Source: Myxococcota bacterium
GTDB taxonomy: Bacteria; Myxococcota_A; UBA9160; UBA6930
Assembly: GCA_028285625.1 (NCBI GenBank)
Contig: JANQOX010000025.1
Location: forward strand, 62,001 to 126,000
Direction of reading: 5' to 3'
Length of the DNA: 64,000 nt
Numbering within the stretch: the stretch's first letter is position 1; each line of letters begins with the position of its first letter. Of this stretch, positions 46,800 to 53,966 are shown in pieces. The position numbers were made by a program, and so were the translations under genes. The notes under the pieces are model-generated. The model was not told where the DNA came from, made no database searches, and saw only the letters and a list, made by a program, of their open reading frames with translations.

Positions 46800-47177
46800 T
46801 CAGGGCCGCGCGGCGACCGGGTCCCGAAGCGGCTCGCGCCTGAATGCACCGATCTCGTCGGCGCCGTAGGGGTGGAGGTCGGGCACCCGGGAGATCTCCG
46901 TCAGGACCCAGTTGAGCAGGTCGGCGAGTTCGGCGTCCGCGACCGGCGCCTGCGCGACGCCAGGCACGCGGGCGAGGTAGGCGCGGCCGCCTGGCCGGTC
47001 GAGCAAGGCGCCGATCTCGCGAAGGTCGGGGACGAAGTCGGGGTGGCCCGCGCCACTCGGGCCGTGGCAACCCGAGCAGTGCAATACGTAGGCCTCGCTG
47101 GCTGGAACGCCGGCCTGCGAGACCGCTGCGGCGAGTGCAACCGAAGCAAGGGCGAGCGCGGCGAGGGCGCCTCTCAC
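46800..47177 (-). CDS. small monohaem c-type cytochrome of the amine dehydrogenase operon
   Basis: The 125-residue product has a Sec signal (VRGALAALALASVALAAAVSQAG) and the heme motif CSGCH (Cys34, Cys37, His38), so it is periplasmic. The stretch VPGVAQAPVADAELADLLNWVL is typical of small single-heme cytochromes. No Met occurs after the start, so the sixth ligand cannot be Met. His45 or His102 are candidates. The GTG start overlaps the aauA stop (GTGA). A small cytochrome downstream of the small-subunit gene also occurs in the Alcaligenes faecalis aau cluster, so it is the likely electron acceptor. Confidence 0.85.
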   Translation of the reverse strand: MRGALAALALASVALAAAVSQAGVPASEAYVLHCSGCHGPSGAGHPDFVPDLREIGALLDRPGGRAYLARVPGVAQAPVADAELADLLNWVLTEISRVPDLHPYGADEIGAFRREPLRDPVAARP

Positions 47178-47737
47178 TTCTCGGGCTGCCCCTCGGTGGC
47201 CTGGCCCACGACGATCGCCACCGAGCAATGGTAGGCCTGCGACTTCGCGCCGGCGCACCAGTTGATGTCGTTGTTCCGGTACCAGTGGTACTCGGGCCGC
47301 TCCCCTTCGTTGCGGTTGCATACGCAGCGGCCGCAGAAGGACTTTCCGCAGCAATCGTTGTACGAGATGATGTAGTCCTTGTCGTCGCCCGGGTTGCGGC
47401 ACGTGCCGATCCAGGTGACGGGCGCCATCTCGGTTCCGGGCGGGCAGGTGGTCGCACTGCCCCCGCAGCACGCACAGGCCGAGCCATCGATCGCGCAGTG
47501 GCGCCAGTACTCACAGCTCTTCGGGTCACCGGCCGGGCCGTCGAGGCTCTCGGTCGGAGCGGGAACGCGGCCCGCTCGTTCCGACGTGGACTCGCCAGAA
47601 GCGCGCGCGACGGGAAGCAGCGGTACCGCCGCCGTGCCGGCGATCAGGGCGGCGGCCCGGCCCAGCAGCGAACGGCGGCTCGTCCGGCGGGCGAGGCCGC
47701 GGGTCAGGCCCTCGAGCGCCTCGTCGATTCCGCTCAT
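47174..47737 (-). CDS. aauA: TTQ amine dehydrogenase small subunit (aromatic/aralkylamine type, AauA/MauA)
   Basis: This 187-residue subunit carries the cofactor tryptophan tryptophylquinone. The Trp pair are Trp109 (VTWIGTC) and Trp160 (DINWCAGA), and the catalytic Asp is Asp128 (SYNDCC). These numbers match those I recall for the A. faecalis aromatic amine dehydrogenase precursor. The mature part has 14 Cys, two more than classical methylamine dehydrogenase (extra Cys91 in CACCGG and Cys135 in FCGRC), again as in the aromatic enzyme. A Tat signal (TSRRSLLGRAAALIAG) exports it folded. It overlaps aauD (ATGA) and the cytochrome gene (GTGA). Confidence 0.93.
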   Translation of the reverse strand: MSGIDEALEGLTRGLARRTSRRSLLGRAAALIAGTAAVPLLPVARASGESTSERAGRVPAPTESLDGPAGDPKSCEYWRHCAIDGSACACCGGSATTCPPGTEMAPVTWIGTCRNPGDDKDYIISYNDCCGKSFCGRCVCNRNEGERPEYHWYRNNDINWCAGAKSQAYHCSVAIVVGQATEGQPEK

Positions 47738-48336
47738 GCCCGACCCCCCTCGGCGAGCTGCAGGTAGTCCTGGATCGACGCCACCCCGAGATCGGCTGCT
47801 TCGAACAGGCTCTCGAGGTGCTCGCGGGTGTTGACGAGGCCCTGGGCGCGCAGGACCCCGTCGCTGTCGATCAACACCGCGTACGGGAGCTTCGGGATCT
47901 GGTAGGCCAGCCCCAGGGCCTGCGAGACGATGTAGTGCGAGCGATCGAGGCGCTGGTCGCGCACGAAGCGCTCGTGTTCGAGCTCGGGCCCGTCGCTCGC
48001 GACCCGCAGGTCCACGCCGAACTCGCGTGCGAGACGGCGCGCCGTGGGCACGATTCCCTTGCAGATCGAGCACCGCGGCGACGCGAACAGGAGAAGCGTC
48101 GAGCGACCCTCGCCGTGGGTCGCGCCGATCTCGAGGGCGCTTCCGTCCAGCGCGGTGACCGGAACCGTCGGCGCGGCTTCACCGACCTGCGGGCCCGAGG
48201 AGAGCGCCAGCGCTCCGGCGGGCGCAATGCGCTCGTGCAGCACGCCGACCTGCCGGGCGAGGACCAGGACGAGCCCGCCGAGCACCAACACGAGCCCCCA
48301 GAGCAGGGCATGGGAAACCAGCAGCGCATCCATCAT
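47734..48336 (-). CDS. mauD: amine dehydrogenase maturation protein MauD/AauD (thioredoxin-like)
   Basis: The 200-residue protein has one N-terminal membrane helix and a periplasmic thioredoxin-like domain with Cys89-Ser-Ile-Cys92 in LLLFASPRCSICKGIVP. In Paracoccus, MauD and MauE are needed to form the many disulfides of the small subunit and to stabilise it. The small subunit here has 14 Cys, so the role fits. Start is ATG 48336 (two Met in a row), overlapping the mauE stop. Confidence 0.92.
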   Translation of the reverse strand: MMDALLVSHALLWGLVLVLGGLVLVLARQVGVLHERIAPAGALALSSGPQVGEAAPTVPVTALDGSALEIGATHGEGRSTLLLFASPRCSICKGIVPTARRLAREFGVDLRVASDGPELEHERFVRDQRLDRSHYIVSQALGLAYQIPKLPYAVLIDSDGVLRAQGLVNTREHLESLFEAADLGVASIQDYLQLAEGGRA

Positions 48337-48860
48337 GACGGGATCCTTTCGCGGGACGAGCCCGCATGGAGAGAGGCGAGGCGCCCAGCGGCCGACCAGG
48401 CGAGGGCGACGAAGATCAGCGCGAGCGCGATCGTCGTGGCATCGAGAGCACCGAGCGCCCGGTCCGTGGTCGGCACCAGGGCCAGCACGGCCGCGAGCGC
48501 CAGCAGGCCGTTGCGAACCAGCAGTTCGGGCCCCAGGCGGTGACCCTCCGGACCCCCGCAGCCGCAGTCGATGTCGCGCCGTCCGCGCGCGAGGTTCACG
48601 CCGATCGCAGCGCTGTAGGTGCCGATCAACGCGAGGCCGAGCAGCGGGGCGAACGCCAACCCGAGGGCGAACGCGATCGCCGCGCCCGCTTCGCCGAGGG
48701 CAACGCCGAGCGCCAGGGGCCGGGCCAGGGCCCGGGGTCCGATCTCGTAGTCTTCGACGATCGCGACGAAGCGGGGCAGGTCGCGCAGCTTGTGGGCGAG
48801 CGCCGAGGCGAAGAGCAGGGCGAGCGCCGAGCGCAGCACGATCGCGAGGACCGGGTCCAT
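48333..48860 (-). CDS. mauE: amine dehydrogenase maturation membrane protein MauE/AauE
   Basis: The 175-residue protein has about four to five membrane helices and no large soluble domain, as in MauE/DoxX-like proteins that probably pass electrons to MauD. A conserved-looking GRRDIDCGCGGPEGHRLG segment with two Cys sits between helices, suitable for disulfide exchange. It lies between mauB and mauD with one-base and four-base overlaps. Deletion of this gene in Paracoccus lowers small-subunit levels (family knowledge). Confidence 0.9.
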   Translation of the reverse strand: MDPVLAIVLRSALALLFASALAHKLRDLPRFVAIVEDYEIGPRALARPLALGVALGEAGAAIAFALGLAFAPLLGLALIGTYSAAIGVNLARGRRDIDCGCGGPEGHRLGPELLVRNGLLALAAVLALVPTTDRALGALDATTIALALIFVALAWSAAGRLASLHAGSSRERIPS

Positions 48861-50080
48861 CAGAGCGCTCCCAGCTGCGGGCCGAAGAGACCCGCCTCGT
48901 CGAGGTCGTGCAGGTGTTCCCCGGTGCGGGCGTCGAGGACCGCGACGACTCCCAGCTCGGCGGAGCGGACGAACAGCAGCGGCGCGTCGTCGGAGGAGAT
49001 CGCGATCGTGTGCGCGCCGGGCGGCGGGACCACGAGCTGGAGAAGCCACTCGGCCCAGCCGTCGGCTTCGAGGCCGAGCTGGGTCGCCAGGAACGACGCG
49101 GCCAGGTTCGGCACCACGATGCGTGCCTCGCGCTCCCGCGTGGCGAGGTCGTAGCGCCAGATCTCGGGTCCCGCGCGCTTGTGCGAGCCGGGCTCCCCTT
49201 CGTGCATCACGACGTAGAGCCCGGCGCCCGCGTGTGCGGCGACCAGCTGCAGGCCTCCGGGGCGCCATCCGGCCGCGCGCTCCTCGTCGCTCACGAGAGA
49301 CCACGACCCGGTCACCGTGGCGGCGTCTTCCGCGAACCGCACGCCGTGCACCACTCCGAGGAAGGTCACGAAGTGCCAGGTGTCGCCCGTGCGCCCGGCC
49401 GACATGAACGCCGGGTCGTCGACGACGTCGAAGAACGACTCGCTCGGAATGCGGGACGCCAGGCGACCGTCTTCGGCGAGCTGGTGCTGCACGACCGTGC
49501 CGTCGCCACACAGCGTGGCGAAGCTTCGGGCCCCCGTGGCATAGACGCCGGCGCAGCCGGTCATCGGGATCTCGGCGGCCACGCTGCGGCGTTCGAGATC
49601 GACCACCGTCGCGAGCGGCAGCGGGAACTGGCTGAACACGACGAGAAATCCGTCGCCGTCGAGCAGCGCGGCATGGTGCAGGCTCGCGTTGCTCTCCGAC
49701 GTGCGGTGCGGCAGCACGACCTCGCCGGTGACCTCGAGCGTCGTGGCGTCGTAGATCGTGACGTAGTCGATCCGGTCGCCCCGGCGCCCTCGGCTGTAGT
49801 CGAGGTCGACCGAGTAGAACTCGCCGCGCGAAGCCGCGAGCAAGGGGGACTTCGGCGAGAGGGAGGCCGGGCTGTCGATCGTCGCGACCACGTCTCCGGT
49901 CTGGCCGTCGTAGAGCAGGCTGTGCCCGAGCAGGCGGTCGGGCACCCAGACGAAGTGCGTCCGGTCGGAGGGCAGGGTGGCGATGTTGCCGAGGGTCTCG
50001 GGCTCGAAGGCGACGGCGGCGATCGGCGTCGCGATCAGAAGCCACGCCGCGAGGCCTCTTCGGAGGTTCCCGATGGGCAT
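48860..50080 (-). CDS. aauB: TTQ amine dehydrogenase large subunit (AauB/MauB)
   Basis: This 406-residue subunit has a signal peptide (LRRGLAAWLLIATPIAAVAF) and the seven-blade propeller typical of the heavy chain. HFVWVPDRLLGHSLLYDGQTGDVVATID at the start and LLFVRSAELGVVAVLDARTGEHLHDLDEAGLFGPQL at the end are conserved parts. The propeller supports the quinone subunit in an alpha2beta2 enzyme that deaminates primary amines in the periplasm. The ATG at 50080 follows GGAGGAGA by about five bases. It is the first gene of the operon, facing the TetR gene. Confidence 0.93.
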   Translation of the reverse strand: MPIGNLRRGLAAWLLIATPIAAVAFEPETLGNIATLPSDRTHFVWVPDRLLGHSLLYDGQTGDVVATIDSPASLSPKSPLLAASRGEFYSVDLDYSRGRRGDRIDYVTIYDATTLEVTGEVVLPHRTSESNASLHHAALLDGDGFLVVFSQFPLPLATVVDLERRSVAAEIPMTGCAGVYATGARSFATLCGDGTVVQHQLAEDGRLASRIPSESFFDVVDDPAFMSAGRTGDTWHFVTFLGVVHGVRFAEDAATVTGSWSLVSDEERAAGWRPGGLQLVAAHAGAGLYVVMHEGEPGSHKRAGPEIWRYDLATREREARIVVPNLAASFLATQLGLEADGWAEWLLQLVVPPPGAHTIAISSDDAPLLFVRSAELGVVAVLDARTGEHLHDLDEAGLFGPQLGAL

Positions 50081-50103
50081 GGTCGTCTCCTCCCGGGTGG
50101 GGG

Positions 50104-50132
50104 TTCGATCGAAACGATAGTATATACTATCG
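50104..50132. promoter_or_regulatory. divergent operator between aauB and the TetR gene
   Basis: CGATAGTATATACTATCG at 50115-50132 is a perfect 18-bp palindrome, preceded by the perfect 10-bp palindrome TTCGATCGAA at 50104-50113. It contains TATACT in both orientations, a likely bidirectional -10. It ends four bases before the TetR ATG and lies 35 bases from the aauB start, where a bound TetR dimer would block both. Matching -35 boxes are not clear. Confidence 0.78.
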
Positions 50133-50136
50133 AACG

Positions 50137-50769
50137 ATGACAAGCCCTCTACGGACTCGCCGCCGCCCGGGCCAGGAGCGCAGCCGGGCGACCTTCGAGC
50201 GGATCCTCGACGCCGCGGCCGAGCTGCTCGAGGAGGTCGGCTGGGACGGCTTCAACACCAACCTGCTCGCCGAGCGTGCCGGCCTGACGGTGCCGGCCGT
50301 GTACCGGTACTTCCCGAACAAGCTCGCCGTGGTGTCTACGCTGGCCGAGCGCGTGATCGAGGAGTGGAACCGTTGGATCCTCGCGTACCAGGACGCGGCG
50401 ACCGAGGCCGACGACCCCGTCGAACTCTGGTGTGAGTACGTCGACGTCTACGTCCGGCGCCTCCGGGCGTTCCCCGGCGGCGTTGCGGTCCGCCGCGCGA
50501 TGGCCGCCTCTCCCCCGCTACGCGACCTCGACCGCAAGGACAGTGAGGCGATCGCCCGGCGCCTCGCCACGGTCCTGCGCCAGGGCAACCCCGATCTCGA
50601 GTCCGCCCGCGCGCGCGACGCCGCACGCGTGCTCGTCGAGACCTCGGTCGCGGTCACCGATCTGGCCTTCGATGCATCGCCGGCACGCGCCAGGCGCCTG
50701 ATCTCCGAGACGAAGGCGATGCAGCGGGCCTACCTGAAGGATCTCCTCGCGGTTTCCCATGGGACGTGA
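50137..50769 (+). CDS. TetR-family regulator, predicted repressor of the aau operon
   Basis: The 210-residue protein has the N-terminal helix-turn-helix of TetR (ILDAAAELLEEVGWDGFNTNLLAERAGLTVPAVYRYFPNKLAVVSTLAERV) and a ligand-binding helical C-terminus. It starts four bases after the 18-bp palindrome, divergent from aauB, so self-control and control of the amine dehydrogenase genes are inferred. The ligand may be an amine or its aldehyde product. Paracoccus and Methylobacterium mau operons use other types of regulator, so this pairing is notable. Confidence 0.92.
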   Translation: MTSPLRTRRRPGQERSRATFERILDAAAELLEEVGWDGFNTNLLAERAGLTVPAVYRYFPNKLAVVSTLAERVIEEWNRWILAYQDAATEADDPVELWCEYVDVYVRRLRAFPGGVAVRRAMAASPPLRDLDRKDSEAIARRLATVLRQGNPDLESARARDAARVLVETSVAVTDLAFDASPARARRLISETKAMQRAYLKDLLAVSHGT

Positions 50770-50830
50770 TCTCCTGTCCGTGAGCAGCGGCGCTCCCATC
50801 GGCGGCCCTCGTTCGACACGAGGAGGGGAC

Positions 50831-51316
50831 GTGATCCGAGCTTCTCTTTCGCTCCTTGCGGTGGCCTGGGTCGGCCTGTTCATCGCGACCCTCGGGTGTG
50901 CGTCGGCGGGCGGGTCTCCGGGGGCGGCTTCGGCCGCGGCGCCGGCAGGCGATCACGGGATCACGCTCTACGTCGGGGATGGGGCGGACATGGCCGCCTG
51001 GTTCCGGTCGCACCGTGTCCTGGTATCGGCCGTTGGAGAGGGGATCGAGGCGGTCCCGGGCGGCACGCGCGTCGCGTTGGACTATCCCAGTCCGAACGAG
51101 CGCAACGGCCCGATGTACTCGCACCGGGTCGTCGTGCGGGTTCCCGACGGCGTCCCGCTCTCGATCGCCGAGATCGCGGGCTCCCGCAAGCTGGCGGTGC
51201 TGCTCGAGACGACCGACCGCGAGGTGTACGACCTGATCGGCGTCGTCGAGCCCGGCGCGCCGCCGCCGCCGTTCGACTTCTTCGAGGACAAGCCGGGCTA
51301 CCGCTACCGCGAGTAG
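50831..51316 (+). CDS. small lipoprotein of unknown function
   Basis: The 161-residue product has the lipobox ATLGC (Cys23) after a hydrophobic N-terminus. The mature part (GDHGITLYVGDGADMAAWFRSHRVLVSAVGEGIEAVPGGTRVALDYP) is small and beta-rich. No family is recognised. GTG 50831 is set by AGGAGGGG just before it. It stands between the TetR gene and ilvC. Confidence 0.72.
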   Translation: MIRASLSLLAVAWVGLFIATLGCASAGGSPGAASAAAPAGDHGITLYVGDGADMAAWFRSHRVLVSAVGEGIEAVPGGTRVALDYPSPNERNGPMYSHRVVVRVPDGVPLSIAEIAGSRKLAVLLETTDREVYDLIGVVEPGAPPPPFDFFEDKPGYRYRE

Positions 51317-51440
51317 CACCCGGCACGTCCTCGGGCGCGCGCCTGGGCCCGACGGCTCCCACCGGGCCCCGTTTGACGGTTCCCGCCGGGGACGGATAAC
51401 CTCCCGTGCCCGCAGGAAAAACCGAAGGAGCAGCAGCCCC

Positions 51441-52463
51441 ATGGCCCTCGACATCTACTACGACAAGGACGCCGATCTCGCCCGCCTCGAGGGCAAGACC
51501 GTGGCGATCGTCGGCTACGGCAGCCAGGGCCACGCCCACGCCCAGAACCTGCACGCCTCGGGCGTCTCGGTGGTCGTGGGACTGCGCAAGGAGTCCCCGT
51601 CCTGGGCCAAGGCCGAGGCCGCGGGCCTTCGCGTGGCGACTCCCGCCGAGGCGGCTCGCGAGGCGGACGTCGTGATGATGACCCTTCCCGACGAGACCAC
51701 CGCCCAGATCTACCGCGAGGAGATCGCACCGGGCCTCGTCGACGGCGACTACCTCGCCGTGGCCCACGGCTTCAACATCCACTTTCAGGCGGTGCAGCCG
51801 GCCCCTGGGGTGAACGTGTTCATGGTCGCGCCGAAGGGTCCCGGCCACACGGTTCGCGCCCTGTACGAGGACGGCAAGGGCGTGCCCGCGCTGATCGCCG
51901 TGGGGCAGGACCCCTCGGGCGACACCAAGCAGATCGCGCTGGCCTACGCCAAGGGCCTCGGTGCCGGCCGTTCCGGGATCATCGAGACCAACTTCAGGGA
52001 GGAGACCGAGACCGACCTGTTCGGCGAGCAGGCCGTTCTGTGCGGCGGCCTCACCGCGCTGATGCAGGCCGGCTACGAGACGCTGGTCGAGGCGGGCTAC
52101 GCCCCCGAGATGGCGTACTTCGAGTGCATCCACGAAGTGAAGCTGATCGTCGATCTCATCTACGAGAACGGTCTCGCCAACATGCGCTACTCGGTCTCGA
52201 ACACCGCCGAGTACGGCGACTTCACGCGCGGGCCGCGCGTGGTCGACGCCGACACCAAGGCGCGCATGAGGGAGATCCTCGGTGAGATCCAACGCGGCGA
52301 GTTTGCCCGCGAGTTCATCGCGGAGAACCAGACCGGCAACGTCTCCTTCAACGCCCGGCGACGCCGGGCCGCCGAGCATCCCCTGGAAGAGGTGGGTGGA
52401 CGGCTGCGCAGCCTGATGCCCTGGCTGAAGGAGAAGCAGCTGGTCGATCGTACGAAGAACTGA
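51441..52463 (+). CDS. ilvC: ketol-acid reductoisomerase
   Basis: The 340-residue class I enzyme is Mg- and NADPH-dependent and makes dihydroxy acids for Val, Ile and Leu. It has the Rossmann motif VAIVGYGSQGHAHAQNL, a metal-site EETETDLFGEQ and the second-site ECIHEVKLIVDL. GAAGGAG lies some 15 bases before the ATG. It starts the cluster ilvC-psd-pssA-leuA-leuB. Confidence 0.98.
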   Translation: MALDIYYDKDADLARLEGKTVAIVGYGSQGHAHAQNLHASGVSVVVGLRKESPSWAKAEAAGLRVATPAEAAREADVVMMTLPDETTAQIYREEIAPGLVDGDYLAVAHGFNIHFQAVQPAPGVNVFMVAPKGPGHTVRALYEDGKGVPALIAVGQDPSGDTKQIALAYAKGLGAGRSGIIETNFREETETDLFGEQAVLCGGLTALMQAGYETLVEAGYAPEMAYFECIHEVKLIVDLIYENGLANMRYSVSNTAEYGDFTRGPRVVDADTKARMREILGEIQRGEFAREFIAENQTGNVSFNARRRRAAEHPLEEVGGRLRSLMPWLKEKQLVDRTKN

Positions 52464-52464
52464 C

Positions 52465-53163
52465 GTGGGCGACCCGCAGCCCAGCCCCGCCGCGGCCGGA
52501 CCGCCGGTCTTCGAAGAGCGCCTGACCGGCCTCTTCGCGCCGGACGTCTTCACCACGGCTTTCCCGTTGGTCCTGGGCGGCGGTTTCCTCATCGGCGTGG
52601 GTTGGTGGATCGCCGGTGCTCTGGCCATGGCGCTGGGTCTGTTCTGCGTGGCGTTCTTTCGCAATCCGCCGCGCGAGATCCCAGGCGACGCGCACACCGT
52701 GGTGTCGCCCGCCGACGGCAAGGTGATCCTCGCCGAGGAGGTCGAGCTGGCCGACGGCCAGAAGGCCCAGCGCATCGGCATCTTCCTGTCCGTCTTCAAC
52801 GTGCACGTCAACCGCGCGCCGGTGGCCGGCCGCATCGTGTCGGTGGACCGCAGTGGCGACAAGTACCTCGCGGCCTTCAATCCCGAGGCGCAGACCCGCA
52901 ACGTGCAGCTCGCCATGGAACTCGAGACCGCTGGCGGTGCACGCGTGGGCGTGGTGCAGATCACCGGGCTGATCGCGCGCAGGATCGTCTGGCAGCCCGA
53001 CGTGGGCGAGTGGCTCACCCGCGGCGTGCGCTACGGGCTGATCCGATTCGGCTCGAGAACCGACGTGATCCTGCCGCCCGCCACCGAGCTCTCCGTCGCC
53101 GTCGGCGACCGCGTGGCCGGCGGTAGCAGCATCCTCGCCCGCCTGCCCGAGGGCATGGCATGA
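52465..53163 (+). CDS. psd: phosphatidylserine decarboxylase
   Basis: The 232-residue protein is of the short (archaeal-type) PSD class. It makes phosphatidylethanolamine. A membrane hairpin in residues 30-65 is followed by SPADGKVILAEEV, the VNRAPVAGRIV region and the self-cleavage site in IRFGSRTDVILP, where the Ser becomes the pyruvoyl group. The GTG start is one base after the ilvC stop. It overlaps pssA, which makes its substrate. Confidence 0.94.
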   Translation: MGDPQPSPAAAGPPVFEERLTGLFAPDVFTTAFPLVLGGGFLIGVGWWIAGALAMALGLFCVAFFRNPPREIPGDAHTVVSPADGKVILAEEVELADGQKAQRIGIFLSVFNVHVNRAPVAGRIVSVDRSGDKYLAAFNPEAQTRNVQLAMELETAGGARVGVVQITGLIARRIVWQPDVGEWLTRGVRYGLIRFGSRTDVILPPATELSVAVGDRVAGGSSILARLPEGMA

Positions 53164-53966
53164 GCCGGGCGACGCGCGCCGAACGGCGCGAGACACGCCG
53201 GCGCGAGGGTCGCGACTTTGCGCACCTGCTGCCGCACCTGCTCACCACGGGCAATCTGGCCGCGGGGTTCTACTCGATCACGCTGTCCGCCAGCGGAAAC
53301 CTCGATCGCGCGGCGCTGATGATCATCATCGCCGGCGTCTTCGACACCCTCGACGGCCGGGCGGCCCGGCGTGCCAACGCCACCAGCCGTTTCGGCGCCG
53401 AGTACGATTCGATCTCCGACACCGTCTCGTTCGGCGTGGCCCCGGCGCTGCTGGCGTTCTCGGCCGGCGCCCTCCAGGAGCTGGGGTGGACGGGCTGGGT
53501 GCTCGCCTTCCTCTACACCGCCTGCGCCGCGCTTCGCCTGGCACGCTTCAACGTGGCGCCTGCGCGCTACGTGGGCCGCTTCGAGGGTCTGCCCAGTCCG
53601 GCGGCGGCCGGCATGATCATGTCGTCGGTGTGGTTCGGCGGTTTCCTGCGCGAGAGCGGCTTCGCCTTCGAGGTGCCGGCGGCGCTGGCGGGCGTCGGGG
53701 TGGCGCTGGTCGGCATCCTGATGGTGAGCCCGATCCCATATCGCAGCAACAAGGGCGGCGCGAATCTGCCGCGTTCCCAGAGCAGTGTCGTGCTGATGGT
53801 GCTCGTGTTCGCGGTGATCCTCTCGAAGCCGTCCGTCACGCTCTTCATCGTCGGCGTGCTCTACACCGCGTCGGGCCCCATCGAGTGGCTGTGGCGCAAG
53901 CGCACCGGTCAGGAGCTGGAAGAAGCGGTGCCCGAGAACGAGGAATCGCAGGAGGCCCCGTCATGA
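53160..53966 (+). CDS. pssA: CDP-diacylglycerol-serine O-phosphatidyltransferase
   Basis: The 268-residue membrane enzyme makes phosphatidylserine from CDP-diacylglycerol and serine. The CDP-alcohol phosphotransferase motif DTLDGRAARRANATSRFGAEYDSISD has all four Asp and the Gly. About eight hydrophobic segments follow. The ATG overlaps the psd stop, and the 3' end overlaps leuA (ATGA). The acidic C-terminal tail is unremarkable. Confidence 0.96.
   Translation: MSRATRAERRETRRREGRDFAHLLPHLLTTGNLAAGFYSITLSASGNLDRAALMIIIAGVFDTLDGRAARRANATSRFGAEYDSISDTVSFGVAPALLAFSAGALQELGWTGWVLAFLYTACAALRLARFNVAPARYVGRFEGLPSPAAAGMIMSSVWFGGFLRESGFAFEVPAALAGVGVALVGILMVSPIPYRSNKGGANLPRSQSSVVLMVLVFAVILSKPSVTLFIVGVLYTASGPIEWLWRKRTGQELEEAVPENEESQEAPS

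Noticed and set aside
46019..46843. Open forward frame that includes the rseP-like peptide
   Set aside because: It is antisense to the PEP-CTERM-like gene for most of its length and only catches the 20 codons of the rseP remnant; it is not a gene.
45400..50830. Mobile genetic element with integrase or transposase
   Set aside because: No recombinase, terminal inverted repeats or target duplications are visible; the duplicated rseP/tsaB ends suggest homologous recombination instead.
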